Shown here piece by piece: positions 9,386-18,040 of a DNA stretch of 64,000 bases. The DNA comes from Paenibacillus etheri (GTDB taxonomy: Bacteria > Bacillota > Bacilli > Paenibacillales > Paenibacillaceae). Every line of letters starts with the position of its first letter. Within the stretch, counting starts at the first letter, position 1. Under the pieces are notes generated by a model. The model was not told the origin of the DNA. It searched no databases and worked only from the letters and a program-made list of their open reading frames with translations. The position numbers and the translations under genes are program-made. Location: positions 186,001 to 250,000 of the forward strand of contig NZ_LCZJ02000018.1 of the NCBI RefSeq assembly GCF_001012825.1, written 5' to 3'.

Positions 9386-11363
9386 GAGAATGGCTTTTCA
9401 GATTTTCAAGGCGAACCTTAGAAGGTATTTGTTATTTTTCCTATGCAGCAGCTTTACGATTATGGTCTTTTTCGCCTTTTACTCCCTGTATACGAACCCT
9501 GATTTTAATGACCCCTATCAAGTGAACGGGATGGTGTCCGGTAATTTATATGCTCCTTTCTTGGTTATGAGAGTGTTTGCTGTTCTATTTATTGTATATG
9601 CTCAAATGGCCTTTTTGAAATTTAGAAAAAGCGACTTCGGTCTATTAATGGTTCTTGGAATGACGAGTCACAATATCCGTAAAATCATTTTGTTAGAAAA
9701 TAGCATGATTGCATTAGCTTCGATTCTCACGGGTTTAGGTGCAGGGACGGTTTTCTCAGGTCTTTTTTTCTTCATCATCTCGTTGTTTGTTGATATTGGG
9801 AACAGTGCTTTTTCACTTACGCTGGATAGTTATCTGTATACAATTAAATTCTTTGGGGTTATTTACATAGCTGTGATTGGAATCCATTTATTATTAACGC
9901 TAAGATACAACATTGTACGCCTTCTACAAGAATCCAGAACCGCAGAGCGTAGCTTTCTTCATGGGAAGTTCACTGGGGTCTTCGGAGTCATCCTACTAGG
10001 GATCTCCGTTTTTGATATGATCATTCATTACAACCCTGATGATGCCCGTATGATGTTAATCAATCTTGGAGTAAGTATGGTGGGTGTCTATTTGCTGCTG
10101 TCAGGTCTTTGTGACTGGATGAAGCTCATTTTTTTGAGATCAACGAAAGCTTATCATAAGCATTTAATGTTTAGCTCTGATTTGAACTATACTCTTGGGC
10201 GCTCCAAAATAGTGCTTTCTCTCATCACCTTCCTCGTCTTCATCACGGTTTTTCTAAGTGGCATTATCTTTTATATTACCTGGAATGCTGAGGCTATTCC
10301 TGTTAAAAACAATCCATATGATATTGCCTATTCAGAAGTATTCGGGAAAAATAGCATCTCACCAAAGACATTAAGCGAGATCACGGATCATGGCGCCACA
10401 CCGCTGCTTTCACACCAAAAGCTGGAGTATATCGACTTGTTCAATTTCAAAGTATTTTTGGACCAGAATATAAACACATTGATCGGCAGTGATTATCATG
10501 TGGAGAAAGATCACTTTCTTAATCTGGCTATAGTTGCACAAGGAGAAGAGTGGAAGAATCAAAGACCGGAAATGCCCACCTTTGATCTGAAGCTTTCTTC
10601 CGGGAAGCATACGCTGTACTCACAAGGTATCCTATTTAACATGGTATTTAATCCTGTGCCAAATCTCATGAATGGTCTTCATGTCATTGTAAACGAAGAG
10701 GATTATATGGCGCTGAAAGCGGAAAATAAAAATGCGATCGGTAATCTTCAGCTCCTGAATTTTAAGGATTGGAAAAAAACTGCGGATATAGATGCTAAGC
10801 TTAATTCCGCTTTAGCCAAATATAACAAAGACAATACAGAGTCCTGGTATGGCAATGAGCGGCAAGAGGCCCTCGTATTCTCCACGAAATCTAGAATAAG
10901 TGAGTATTTACAGTTGAAGGAGTCTGGTAGATTTGGAATCTTCGTCATTACCTTCGTGGGTCTAATATTTTTTGGTGCCTCTTGTATAGTGCTGCATTTC
11001 AGTATCCAGACCGATTTAGAGCGAGAGAAGATCAAATTCGGGAAGTTGAATAAGATTGGAATTACTTCTAAGGAAGTAGCGCAAATGATAGGCGGTCCTT
11101 TTAAAGTGTTGTTTTTTCTCCCTTATATACTAGGAATTGCGCTGGCTACTGTGTATATTATTAGTTCTTCACGATTTGAAATGTCCGTAGCTCTGGGGCC
11201 GTTTTGGTTTTGTTTGTTAGTAGGAGGGGCCTATCTTTTATTTCAAGTGCTCTTTTATTATCTATATACCAGAATATACACTCGCAAGATGCTGGCTCAT
11301 ATCCAACTACTCAAAATTCCCTTAACAGAACAAGATTCGACACCCATTTACATTGAAATATGA
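9375..11363 (+). CDS. BceB-type ABC transporter permease
   Basis: A 662-residue membrane protein. The ATG at 9375 is used because GGAGGGGGAG lies immediately before it and the protein then starts MTFRRMAFQIFKANLRRYLL, the usual BceB beginning; an upstream in-frame start at 9330 would sit deep inside the ATPase gene. Hydrophobic segments are arranged as in BceB: one N-terminal helix, a group of three, further pairs, a ~200-residue extracellular domain (about residues 310-520) between helices 7 and 8, and three final helices with FtsX-like features. The large outer domain usually recognises the antimicrobial peptide or its lipid complex. It forms a transporter with the preceding ATPase. Confidence 0.88.
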   Translation: MTFRRMAFQIFKANLRRYLLFFLCSSFTIMVFFAFYSLYTNPDFNDPYQVNGMVSGNLYAPFLVMRVFAVLFIVYAQMAFLKFRKSDFGLLMVLGMTSHNIRKIILLENSMIALASILTGLGAGTVFSGLFFFIISLFVDIGNSAFSLTLDSYLYTIKFFGVIYIAVIGIHLLLTLRYNIVRLLQESRTAERSFLHGKFTGVFGVILLGISVFDMIIHYNPDDARMMLINLGVSMVGVYLLLSGLCDWMKLIFLRSTKAYHKHLMFSSDLNYTLGRSKIVLSLITFLVFITVFLSGIIFYITWNAEAIPVKNNPYDIAYSEVFGKNSISPKTLSEITDHGATPLLSHQKLEYIDLFNFKVFLDQNINTLIGSDYHVEKDHFLNLAIVAQGEEWKNQRPEMPTFDLKLSSGKHTLYSQGILFNMVFNPVPNLMNGLHVIVNEEDYMALKAENKNAIGNLQLLNFKDWKKTADIDAKLNSALAKYNKDNTESWYGNERQEALVFSTKSRISEYLQLKESGRFGIFVITFVGLIFFGASCIVLHFSIQTDLEREKIKFGKLNKIGITSKEVAQMIGGPFKVLFFLPYILGIALATVYIISSSRFEMSVALGPFWFCLLVGGAYLLFQVLFYYLYTRIYTRKMLAHIQLLKIPLTEQDSTPIYIEI

Positions 11364-11399
11364 TAGTGTATATTATACAAAACTGTAGGGGGATTCCGT

Positions 11400-11621
11400 T
11401 TGAAGAATATTTTATCCAGAATTGCAGTGGCATTGTTGATCTTGACCCTAATTGCTATTGTCACTTGCTTTTATATTGGTGAATTCACCTATGCGTATTT
11501 ATTGATTTTGGTACTGTTTTTCGTCTTTGCGGGTATGGGCCAGCTCTACAAGCTTAAGAATGATGAGTATATGTACAAAAAATTAAACAAAAGCGATCAG
11601 TACGAGAATTACACTAGATGA
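11400..11621 (+). CDS. Small two-helix membrane protein
   Basis: A 73-residue protein starting at TTG with TAGGGGGA 8-14 bases upstream, 36 bases after the BceB-type permease gene and followed by a terminator, so it is probably the last gene of that operon. It has two hydrophobic helices (about residues 7-26 and 31-47) and a charged C-terminal tail rich in Lys and Tyr. I do not recognise the family. Its position suggests a small accessory subunit or an unrelated small membrane protein; there is no direct evidence of function. Confidence 0.55.
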   Translation: MKNILSRIAVALLILTLIAIVTCFYIGEFTYAYLLILVLFFVFAGMGQLYKLKNDEYMYKKLNKSDQYENYTR

Positions 11622-11638
11622 TATTCATTGCATAACCC

Positions 11639-11685
11639 AAACACCCCACTTTAGGCGATATCTAATAAGTGGGGTGTTTCTTTGT
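11639..11685. terminator. Terminator after the BceAB operon
   Basis: AACACCCCACTT pairs with AAGTGGGGTGTT and is followed by TCTTTGTG on the plus strand. It may also slow transcription of the convergent minus-strand gene. Confidence 0.65.
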
Positions 11686-11722
11686 GTCTCTACTCTTATT
11701 TCTTACCGTTGGCTCAAATTAT
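11666..11722. repeat. Imperfect direct repeat, copy A (57 bp)
   Basis: This stretch closely matches 12896-12952: both share GGTGTTTCTTTGTGTC, then CTTATTTCTTACC, then GCTCAA. In copy B it is the 3' end of a siderophore-binding protein gene and its flank. The two copies bracket a ~1.17 kb block carrying one minus-strand gene. Confidence 0.75.
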
Positions 11723-12636
11723 CTATTGATGGATCGGGCCATTCTAATATAAGTGTGCCTTTTTCCTCTAATAGCAATGCTATAATCCATAATATTCTCA
11801 GGATTAGCCGTTTTATAACCTGCATCGCCAATATGATGCATGTCTGTTCCAGTCATTTTGCACATGAGGGCGATTTGTTTTATCGTGTCAGAGTCAGCAT
11901 CTTCTTGAGAGGTGCCTATGGCCGTCAGGGTTAAAGCTCCAAGACTATGTGCATATGTAACTAACTCTTTAATGTATTCCATGGTAATACCTGGAACTGT
12001 TCCTGGTGCAGGCATTAATATAATATTGGCACCTGCTTCAACAAATTCCTTGATATCAGCTTTGGTGATTATATTTTCACCCGCTTCCTTGAGTGATCCA
12101 GATGCATGCATTTTGCCAGCAACTAGAATTATTTCATTTCCCAAAATAGCATTTATCCCTTTCAAGGAACTTGTAATTGCCTTATTAGAAACTCCCGTAC
12201 CAGGATTACCCGTTAAAATAATCATATCTGCTCCTAGTTCATAAGCAGTTTTAGCCGTATCCGTAGTAGCAAGTCTCCCTTGTGATATCGCTGTGAATCC
12301 ACCTATAATTTCTTGATCATGATCTACCGGCTCTAAATTAATCCCGATCAACCTTCCAGTCAATCTTTTAATCTCTTTAATTATATTTTGTTTTTCAACA
12401 TTTGGGATTCCATTAAATATAGGCTCATAAACGTCGAACATATTTAACAGTAAAATATCTGCACCAAAGGCTGAAGCAAGTTCCGCATTACTAACCGCAT
12501 GCAGTGTAGGATTATACAATCCAATGATTTCAGATACTAAGACTCTACCTTCACTAGCAACAATAGAATCTAATATATCTATTTTTTTCATTTCTACAAA
12601 ATCTGAAGCGTTACAATCTAATATACGTTTTGTCAT
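11719..12636 (-). CDS. DUF7916-like TIM-barrel protein (PEP phosphonomutase-related)
   Basis: A 305-residue protein starting at the ATG at 12636, 7 bases after GGAGGGA. It resembles a family often labelled haloacid dehalogenase-like hydrolase or DUF7916: conserved segments include an N-terminal LDC.ASDF, NAELASAFGADILLLN, a GINLEP strand, LTGNPGTGVSN, GKMHASG, MPAPGTVPGI and the C-terminal HHIGDAGY and IRGKRHTY motifs, all at the ends of barrel strands as in phosphoenolpyruvate mutase-like enzymes. The reaction is not established for this family. It has its own sigma-A promoter and a leader hairpin and lies between near-direct repeats inside an iron-uptake region, suggesting a separate acquisition. 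Confidence 0.75.
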   Translation of the reverse strand: MTKRILDCNASDFVEMKKIDILDSIVASEGRVLVSEIIGLYNPTLHAVSNAELASAFGADILLLNMFDVYEPIFNGIPNVEKQNIIKEIKRLTGRLIGINLEPVDHDQEIIGGFTAISQGRLATTDTAKTAYELGADMIILTGNPGTGVSNKAITSSLKGINAILGNEIILVAGKMHASGSLKEAGENIITKADIKEFVEAGANIILMPAPGTVPGITMEYIKELVTYAHSLGALTLTAIGTSQEDADSDTIKQIALMCKMTGTDMHHIGDAGYKTANPENIMDYSIAIRGKRHTYIRMARSINR

Positions 12637-12667
12637 AATATTCCCTCCAATAATTAATAATAAAATA

Positions 12668-12705
12668 GGCAATAGCAGAAAAGGATATCCTTCTCAGCTA
12701 TTGCC
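12668..12705 (-). promoter_or_regulatory. Leader hairpin upstream of the DUF7916-like gene
   Basis: GGCAATAGC and GCTATTGCC arms enclose an AAGGATATCCTT palindrome. On the minus strand the stem is followed by TATTTTATTATTA and then the GGAGGGA ribosome site, so it lies in the transcribed leader between the promoter and the gene. It could be a weak terminator/attenuator or an RNA-stabilising stem. Confidence 0.5.
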
Positions 12706-12751
12706 CATGGAATGGTAACACGCTGTATACTTAAATATGTAGTTGAACTGA

Positions 12752-12780
12752 ATTATAATTTCACTTGTTAAAATTGTCAA
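12752..12780 (-). promoter_or_regulatory. Consensus sigma-A promoter for the DUF7916-like gene
   Basis: On the minus strand TTGACA (12775-12780) and TATAAT (12752-12757) are both perfect and separated by exactly 17 bases. The predicted transcript has a leader of about 110 bases containing the hairpin. Confidence 0.75.
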
Positions 12781-12825
12781 TTATAGATATATGCCTCAAT
12801 ATAGATGAAACGAATATTCTGATAA

Positions 12826-12881
12826 AAACACAAAAGACCCACAAGAAGATCACTTTTTTCAAAGTGTCTTTCTTGTGAGTC
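12826..12881 (-). terminator. Terminator of the siderophore-binding protein gene
   Basis: Arms of about 20 bases (GACTCACAAGAA and TTCTTGTGGGTC at the base) around a short loop are followed on the minus strand by TTTTGTGTTTTT. Confidence 0.8.
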
Positions 12882-12895
12882 ACAGTTCAGGGAGC

Positions 12896-12952
12896 TAAGT
12901 GGTGTTTCTTTGTGTCCTATTCTTATTTCTTACCTTTACGCTCAAGAATCAT
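12896..12952. repeat. Imperfect direct repeat, copy B
   Basis: This partner of 11666-11722 overlaps the last codons and stop of the siderophore-binding protein gene, so it is probably the original copy. Confidence 0.7.
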
Positions 12953-13930
12953 ATTAACGAACAGATCGATTTGCGCAGTAATGGCAATAGGATCATAGCG
13001 ATAGTAGGTATCGAAATCGTTGTAGAATAGATGACCGTTCTTCGCAGCAGCGAGTCCGTTCCAGACTGGCGATTCTTTTAACTCCTTCAACTTATCGCCT
13101 TTTTTATCAGGATCATAAGTAGTTAGGAACATGTAGTCAGCAGCATATTCTGGCAATAGCTCTATGGATAGCTGCAGTGTTTGGTTGTCGTTGCTGTTCT
13201 TAGCAGGCATTTTCAGCTTAAGTGCATTATAAAGGGCTTGTCCACCACGGCCCGCATTGTTACCGAAGGTCCATAGCTCACCTTTATCTGTCAGCTCATA
13301 GATTCCGAATGTATCATTTTCATTCACGACATCTTTAAGCTTTTCGCGGCCTTCAGCAGCCTTTTTCTCAAAGTCAGCAATGAATTGTTCAGCTTTGTCA
13401 GGTGCTCCTACAATATCTCCGAATAGTTTTACGGTTTCATAGATGTTCGTAGCAGTTCCGTAAGGGATATGAATGGTTGGCGCAATTTTGGATAAAGCAT
13501 CGTAGTTGTCATCGTACATAACGACAATTAGATCAGGTGCAAGCTCTAAAGCTTTCTCAGCGTTGACTGGAGCACCGACATCTTGTGTATTTTTGAGTAA
13601 ATCTTTTAAGAAGGGGTTGTCAAAAGTACTAGGTTCGACACCTATAACGTTAGCTCCAACAGAAAGCAATTCCCCGCCATAATAATCTGTAACGATACGC
13701 TGAGGTTTAACTGGGATTTGCACAGTACCTTTAGTAGTTTCATAGCTACGCGTTTCAGCAGCAGAAGCATCAGGAGCAGCCGTTGCCTCTGCACTCGGAG
13801 CTGTTGTTGCTTCGGTTGTAGCTGTTGGGGTATTAGATGAAGCATTATTCGTTCCCCCGCAGGCGGTCACAAATACGGCCAATAACATTGTGAGTGCCAG
13901 GATGGGGAAGAGGGTCTTTCTTTTAAACAT
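12923..13930 (-). CDS. Fe(III)-siderophore ABC transporter substrate-binding lipoprotein
   Basis: A 335-residue lipoprotein of the FecB/FeuA/FhuD class (Peripla_BP_2). The signal peptide (about 1-23) ends in a lipobox, VTAC, with Cys24; an Ala/Thr-rich linker follows, then the binding domain beginning near PVKPQRIVTDYYGGELLSVG. Such proteins sit on the outer membrane face, capture the ferri-siderophore and hand it to FecCD permeases. Those permeases are encoded divergently from 14144, and Fur boxes lie in the shared intergenic region, so the three genes form one import system. The ligand could be a catecholate or hydroxamate; the sequence does not decide. Confidence 0.92.
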   Translation of the reverse strand: MFKRKTLFPILALTMLLAVFVTACGGTNNASSNTPTATTEATTAPSAEATAAPDASAAETRSYETTKGTVQIPVKPQRIVTDYYGGELLSVGANVIGVEPSTFDNPFLKDLLKNTQDVGAPVNAEKALELAPDLIVVMYDDNYDALSKIAPTIHIPYGTATNIYETVKLFGDIVGAPDKAEQFIADFEKKAAEGREKLKDVVNENDTFGIYELTDKGELWTFGNNAGRGGQALYNALKLKMPAKNSNDNQTLQLSIELLPEYAADYMFLTTYDPDKKGDKLKELKESPVWNGLAAAKNGHLFYNDFDTYYRYDPIAITAQIDLFVNMILERKGKK

Positions 13931-13968
13931 GGTAAACCTCCCTATATATACGTGCTAACTAATAATAA

Positions 13969-13983
13969 TGAGAATCATTATCA
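13969..13983 (-). promoter_or_regulatory. Fur box of the first siderophore-binding protein gene
   Basis: TGAGAATCATTATCA is a 7-1-7 Fur box with one mismatch, lying about 40 bases upstream of the lipoprotein start within an AT-rich promoter region. Confidence 0.75.
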
Positions 13984-14103
13984 TTATTATTTTCAATTTG
14001 AACTTTATCAAATCCAAGAATTCCTGTCAATGCAATAAATTAAATAGCATCAATTAAATCTATCTATTGCCAAACCTAGGAAATGTAATTTACAATAGGC
14101 TAA

Positions 14104-14122
14104 TGATAATGAGAATCAATTT
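14104..14122 (+). promoter_or_regulatory. Fur box of the FecCD permease operon
   Basis: TGATAATGAGAATCAATTTC resembles the 19-bp Fur consensus and lies about 25 bases before the permease start codon; two mismatches occur in the second half-site. Confidence 0.65.
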
Positions 14123-14143
14123 CACAGAAATAGGGTGGCATTC

Positions 14144-15202
14144 ATGAATCAACAGATAACTACCAGGATAGGAGCCGATAAAGGAGTAGTTAAACGAGAA
14201 TTTCGTTCACGTCCTTGGGCGGCAACATTAATCTTGGTTGGCGGTCTGGCGTTATTATTATTAGGTATCGCTGTTTCCGTCTCCTTCGGCGCAGCGGATA
14301 TTAAGCTGTCTGTAGTATGGTCAGCTGTGTTTCACTTTGATCCGGAGATCATGGATCATCAGATTATTAGAGAATTAAGATTACCACGTGTACTTGGCGG
14401 GGCAATGATAGGGGCCAGCTTTGCAGTTGCAGGTGCCATTATGCAAGGGATGACGCGAAATCCATTAGCGGATTCAGGTCTGATGGGTATCAACTCAGGC
14501 GCAGGATTTGCGCTCGCACTGTGTTTTGCTTTTTTTCCAAATTTATCGTTTATGTATTTGATTCTATATTCATTCGTGGGTGCCGGAGTAGGTGCTGGCG
14601 TAGTATACGGAATTGGATCACTTGCTAAGGGAGGATTAACTCCTGCTCGTTTGGTGCTGGCGGGTGCTGCTTTTAGTGCACTTTTGTCGGCGCTGAGTGA
14701 AGGGGTAGCTTTATATTTTCACATTGGTCAAGATTTAGCTTTCTGGTACGCGGGAGGCGTGGCTGGAACGAAATGGATCCAACTCAAAATCATGTTCCCT
14801 TGGATAGGGGCGGCTTTAATTGGTGCAATGGTAATCTCTCGATCGATCACGATGCTTAGTTTAGGTGACGATGTTGCGAAAGGTCTAGGTCAGCGTACAG
14901 GGCTTGTGAAGTTGGCAGGTGCATTAATTGTTTTGATTTTGGCCGGATCATCGGTTGCCGTAGTTGGTGCAGTAGGTTTCATTGGACTTATTATTCCGCA
15001 TCTGACACGATTTTTTGTGGGTGTCGATTACAGATGGATCATTCCTTGTTCAGCGATCCTTGGCAGTTTACTTGCTGTATTTGCAGATTTAACGGCGCGG
15101 ATGATTAATCCACCTAATGAAACGCCACTTGGCGCTATTATTGCACTAATCGGTGTTCCTTTCTTCCTTTATCTTGCACGTAAAGAAAGGAGGGAGCTGT
15201 AA
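14144..15202 (+). CDS. FecCD-family iron-siderophore permease, subunit 1
   Basis: A 352-residue membrane protein with about ten helices and the FecCD signature segments: LPRVLGGAMIGASFAVAGA, the ATP-binding-protein contact MTRNPLADSGLMGIN, and GFIGLIIPHLTRFFVG near the C-terminus. The ATG at 14144 follows AGGGTGG by 7 bases and is preferred to a GTG at 14135. It forms the membrane channel with the next gene product and receives iron-siderophore from a binding lipoprotein. The stop codon overlaps the next start (TAATG). No FepC-type ATPase gene follows, as in B. subtilis feuABC, where the ATPase YusV is encoded elsewhere. Confidence 0.92.
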   Translation: MNQQITTRIGADKGVVKREFRSRPWAATLILVGGLALLLLGIAVSVSFGAADIKLSVVWSAVFHFDPEIMDHQIIRELRLPRVLGGAMIGASFAVAGAIMQGMTRNPLADSGLMGINSGAGFALALCFAFFPNLSFMYLILYSFVGAGVGAGVVYGIGSLAKGGLTPARLVLAGAAFSALLSALSEGVALYFHIGQDLAFWYAGGVAGTKWIQLKIMFPWIGAALIGAMVISRSITMLSLGDDVAKGLGQRTGLVKLAGALIVLILAGSSVAVVGAVGFIGLIIPHLTRFFVGVDYRWIIPCSAILGSLLAVFADLTARMINPPNETPLGAIIALIGVPFFLYLARKERREL

Positions 15203-16239
15203 TGATGGAAAAGACTACATTCGGTACCGTCGAAGCCGCCAAAAACAAACGGGGCTTAATTATAATGATTTCGTTGGCTGTTCTAATTGTGATTGCTTTT
15301 ATTATTAGTATGAATACAGGTTACATACGTTTGACTCCTATGGAGTTGATTAATACATTGTTCGGTAAAGGAACCGCTAAGCAGGAGTTAATCTTGTTTC
15401 AATTTCGGCTGCCACGTATTGTGATCTCCGTTCTAATTGGGGCAGGTCTGGCTGTATCCGGTGCTGTGATGCAGGGCGTCTTTCGTAATGCTTTGGCGGA
15501 CCCTGGTATCTTAGGGATTAATGCTGGTGCAGGAATCATGGTTATGCTGTTAATTTCTTTTTACCCTACGGCAACCGCGGCTCCAGTGTATCTGCTGCCA
15601 ATGGTAGCGTTCGTCGGTGCGGGGGTAACAGCGGCCTTAATCTATGCTCTAGCTTATAAGCGCCACCAAGGAATATCGCCTATGCGCCTACTGTTGACTG
15701 GTGTCGCTGTGGCAGCTGGGATGAGTGCAGCTATGATCGTGCTTACGCTAAGGCTTGATCCAGAAAAATACCAATTCGTCGCTACTTGGCTGGCAGGCAG
15801 CATTTGGGGAACAAGCTGGAAGTTTGTACTGTCTCTCCTACCGTGGATTCTTATCCTGGTGCCTTATGTCATCTATAAGGCAAGGGTGATGAACGTACTG
15901 AATCTAGGGGAGCAGACCGCTGTGGGACTTGGTGCTGCAGTAACGAAGGAACAATTTCGGCTTCTTGCGGCTGCGGTAGGGTTAGCAGCGGCGAGTGTCG
16001 CTGTCAGCGGTGGGATTGGTTTTGTGGGATTGGTTGGACCCCATTTGGCGAGACGGCTAGTTGGACCGAAACATCAGCTTATGCTACCAACCTCGGCACT
16101 GCTTGGGTCACTGCTCGTTATTACAGCGGATACCATTGGACGCTGGATCCTTCAGCCGTCTGAGATTCCTACGGGTATCGTTGTAGCTGTCATTGGAGCA
16201 CCATACTTTTTGTATTTGTTAGCCCGTACGAAATCTTGA
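15202..16239 (+). CDS. FecCD-family iron-siderophore permease, subunit 2
   Basis: A 345-residue partner permease with the same family marks (LPRIVISVLIGAGLAVSGA, FRNALADPGILGIN, GFVGLVGPHLARRLVG). The ATG overlaps the stop of the first permease gene, and AAAGGAGGGAG lies a few bases upstream, so the two are translationally coupled. The pair would make a heterodimeric channel like FeuB-FeuC. The following ABC gene is an exporter and cannot serve as its ATPase. Confidence 0.92.
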   Translation: MMEKTTFGTVEAAKNKRGLIIMISLAVLIVIAFIISMNTGYIRLTPMELINTLFGKGTAKQELILFQFRLPRIVISVLIGAGLAVSGAVMQGVFRNALADPGILGINAGAGIMVMLLISFYPTATAAPVYLLPMVAFVGAGVTAALIYALAYKRHQGISPMRLLLTGVAVAAGMSAAMIVLTLRLDPEKYQFVATWLAGSIWGTSWKFVLSLLPWILILVPYVIYKARVMNVLNLGEQTAVGLGAAVTKEQFRLLAAAVGLAAASVAVSGGIGFVGLVGPHLARRLVGPKHQLMLPTSALLGSLLVITADTIGRWILQPSEIPTGIVVAVIGAPYFLYLLARTKS

Positions 16240-16282
16240 TGAAAGTAGGCTGATCTCTCACCAGAAGGAGCGAGTTATTAAT

Positions 16283-17998
16283 ATGTTGCGTCGTTTTTTT
16301 GCTTACTATAGGCCCTATAAGGGATTGTTTATTCTTGATTTTTCTTGTGCTATTGCTGCTGCACTACTAGAACTAGTCTTTCCATTAGCCGTTAACCGGG
16401 TAGTAGATGACCTGCTGCCAACAGGCAATTGGAAATGGATACTCTATTCCTGCCTCGGCTTGCTGGGGATCTATATTGTCAGCGCCTTTATGCATTTTGT
16501 CGTCACTTATTGGGGGCATAAGCTGGGGATTAATATCGAGTCGGATATGAGAAAAAAACTGTTTGACCGAGTTCAAAAGTTATCTTTCAATTTCTTTGAC
16601 AACAATAAGACCGGCCATCTAGTGTCCCGGATGACAAATGATTTGATGGACATCGGTGAGATTGCCCACCACGGGCCAGAGGATCTCTTTATAGCAGTAA
16701 TGACGCTGCTCGGTGTGTTCGGCATTATGCTCAGTATCAATTGGCAATTAGCTATCCTGACGTTTGTGATCGTTCCGCTTATGATTTATTTATCTATGTA
16801 CTTCAGCCGGAAAATGTCTAAAGCCTTTCACATCATGTTCGCGGACATTGCCGATTATAACGCACGTGTGGAGAATAATGTGAGCGGGATCCGCGTTGTG
16901 CAAGCTTTTGCTAACGAGAACCATGAAATCTCCCGCTTTGCGGTGAATAATGAGCGCTTCCGTATTACGAAGCTGATGACCTATCGGATTATGGCATGGA
17001 ACTCATCTTTTAGTTTTGTTTTAATGAAACTAGTCTCTTTATTCGTTCTACTGTGTGGAACATATTTTGTGATTCAGAAGCAAATGACTTACGGTGAATT
17101 CATTGCCTTCGTGATGTTGTCCAATGTGTTCTTAGGACCATTGCAACAGATCAACTCGGTCATTGAGACGTATCCAAAAGGTATTGCAGGCTTCAAGCGT
17201 TATCTCGAACTGCTGGAGATGGAGCCGGATGTCGCTGATGCTAAAGACGCCAAGCCAGTTCATGATCTTACGGGGAATATAACCTTTCATGATGTGGCTT
17301 TCGCCTACAGCGATAAAGAAAAGGTTCTCCGCAATGTGAATCTATCGATTCCAGCAGGAGAGACTGTTGCTCTGGTCGGTCCATCTGGTGCGGGTAAGAC
17401 AACGCTTTGTAGTCTACTGCCTCGTTTCTATGATGTAACTGGAGGTAGCATTACCATTGATGGAATGGATATTCGCTCCATGACACTGGAGTCTCTTCGT
17501 TCCCATATCGGGATTGTACAGCAAGATGTATTTCTGTTTGACGGAACCATCCGTGAGAATATCGCTTACGGGCGGTTGGGAGCCTCCGATGAAGAAATCT
17601 GGGAGGCAGCACGGCGCGCTCAACTGGAAGAGCTGATCAAATCCCAGCCTGCTGGGTTAGACACTATGATCGGGGAGCGGGGCGTTAAGCTCTCCGGAGG
17701 TCAGAAGCAGCGGCTATCCATTGCCCGGATGTTCCTGAAGAATCCAACGATTCTCATTCTGGACGAAGCCACATCGGCGCTGGATACCGAGACGGAGTCC
17801 GCTATTCAGGAGGCACTTGCAGAGTTGTCACAAGGGCGTACAACGCTTGTCATTGCTCATCGATTGGCAACGATCAAGAATGCCGACCGTATCGTTGTCG
17901 TTGCGGAAGGCGGTATCGCTGAACAAGGTAGACATGAAGAACTGCTACAGACAACCGGAATTTACAGTCGACTGCATGAAGCTCAGTTTGGGGCGTAA
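16283..17998 (+). CDS. ABC exporter, fused membrane and ATPase domains
   Basis: A 571-residue half-transporter of the MsbA/Sav1866 type: six helices in the first ~320 residues (ABC_membrane), then the ATPase with Walker A VGPSGAGKTT, Q-loop IVQQDVFLFDGTIREN, signature KLSGGQKQRLSIAR, Walker B ILILDEATSALD and H-loop IAHRL. It would act as a homo- or heterodimer exporting a lipid, drug or peptide. It follows the Fur-controlled permease genes by 43 bases in the same direction, so it may be part of the iron regulon and export a siderophore; that link is inferred from position only. Confidence 0.88.
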   Translation: MLRRFFAYYRPYKGLFILDFSCAIAAALLELVFPLAVNRVVDDLLPTGNWKWILYSCLGLLGIYIVSAFMHFVVTYWGHKLGINIESDMRKKLFDRVQKLSFNFFDNNKTGHLVSRMTNDLMDIGEIAHHGPEDLFIAVMTLLGVFGIMLSINWQLAILTFVIVPLMIYLSMYFSRKMSKAFHIMFADIADYNARVENNVSGIRVVQAFANENHEISRFAVNNERFRITKLMTYRIMAWNSSFSFVLMKLVSLFVLLCGTYFVIQKQMTYGEFIAFVMLSNVFLGPLQQINSVIETYPKGIAGFKRYLELLEMEPDVADAKDAKPVHDLTGNITFHDVAFAYSDKEKVLRNVNLSIPAGETVALVGPSGAGKTTLCSLLPRFYDVTGGSITIDGMDIRSMTLESLRSHIGIVQQDVFLFDGTIRENIAYGRLGASDEEIWEAARRAQLEELIKSQPAGLDTMIGERGVKLSGGQKQRLSIARMFLKNPTILILDEATSALDTETESAIQEALAELSQGRTTLVIAHRLATIKNADRIVVVAEGGIAEQGRHEELLQTTGIYSRLHEAQFGA

Positions 17999-18040
17999 GA
18001 AGCTCAGGACATAAATAGAATATACCTTTGGAGGGACATA

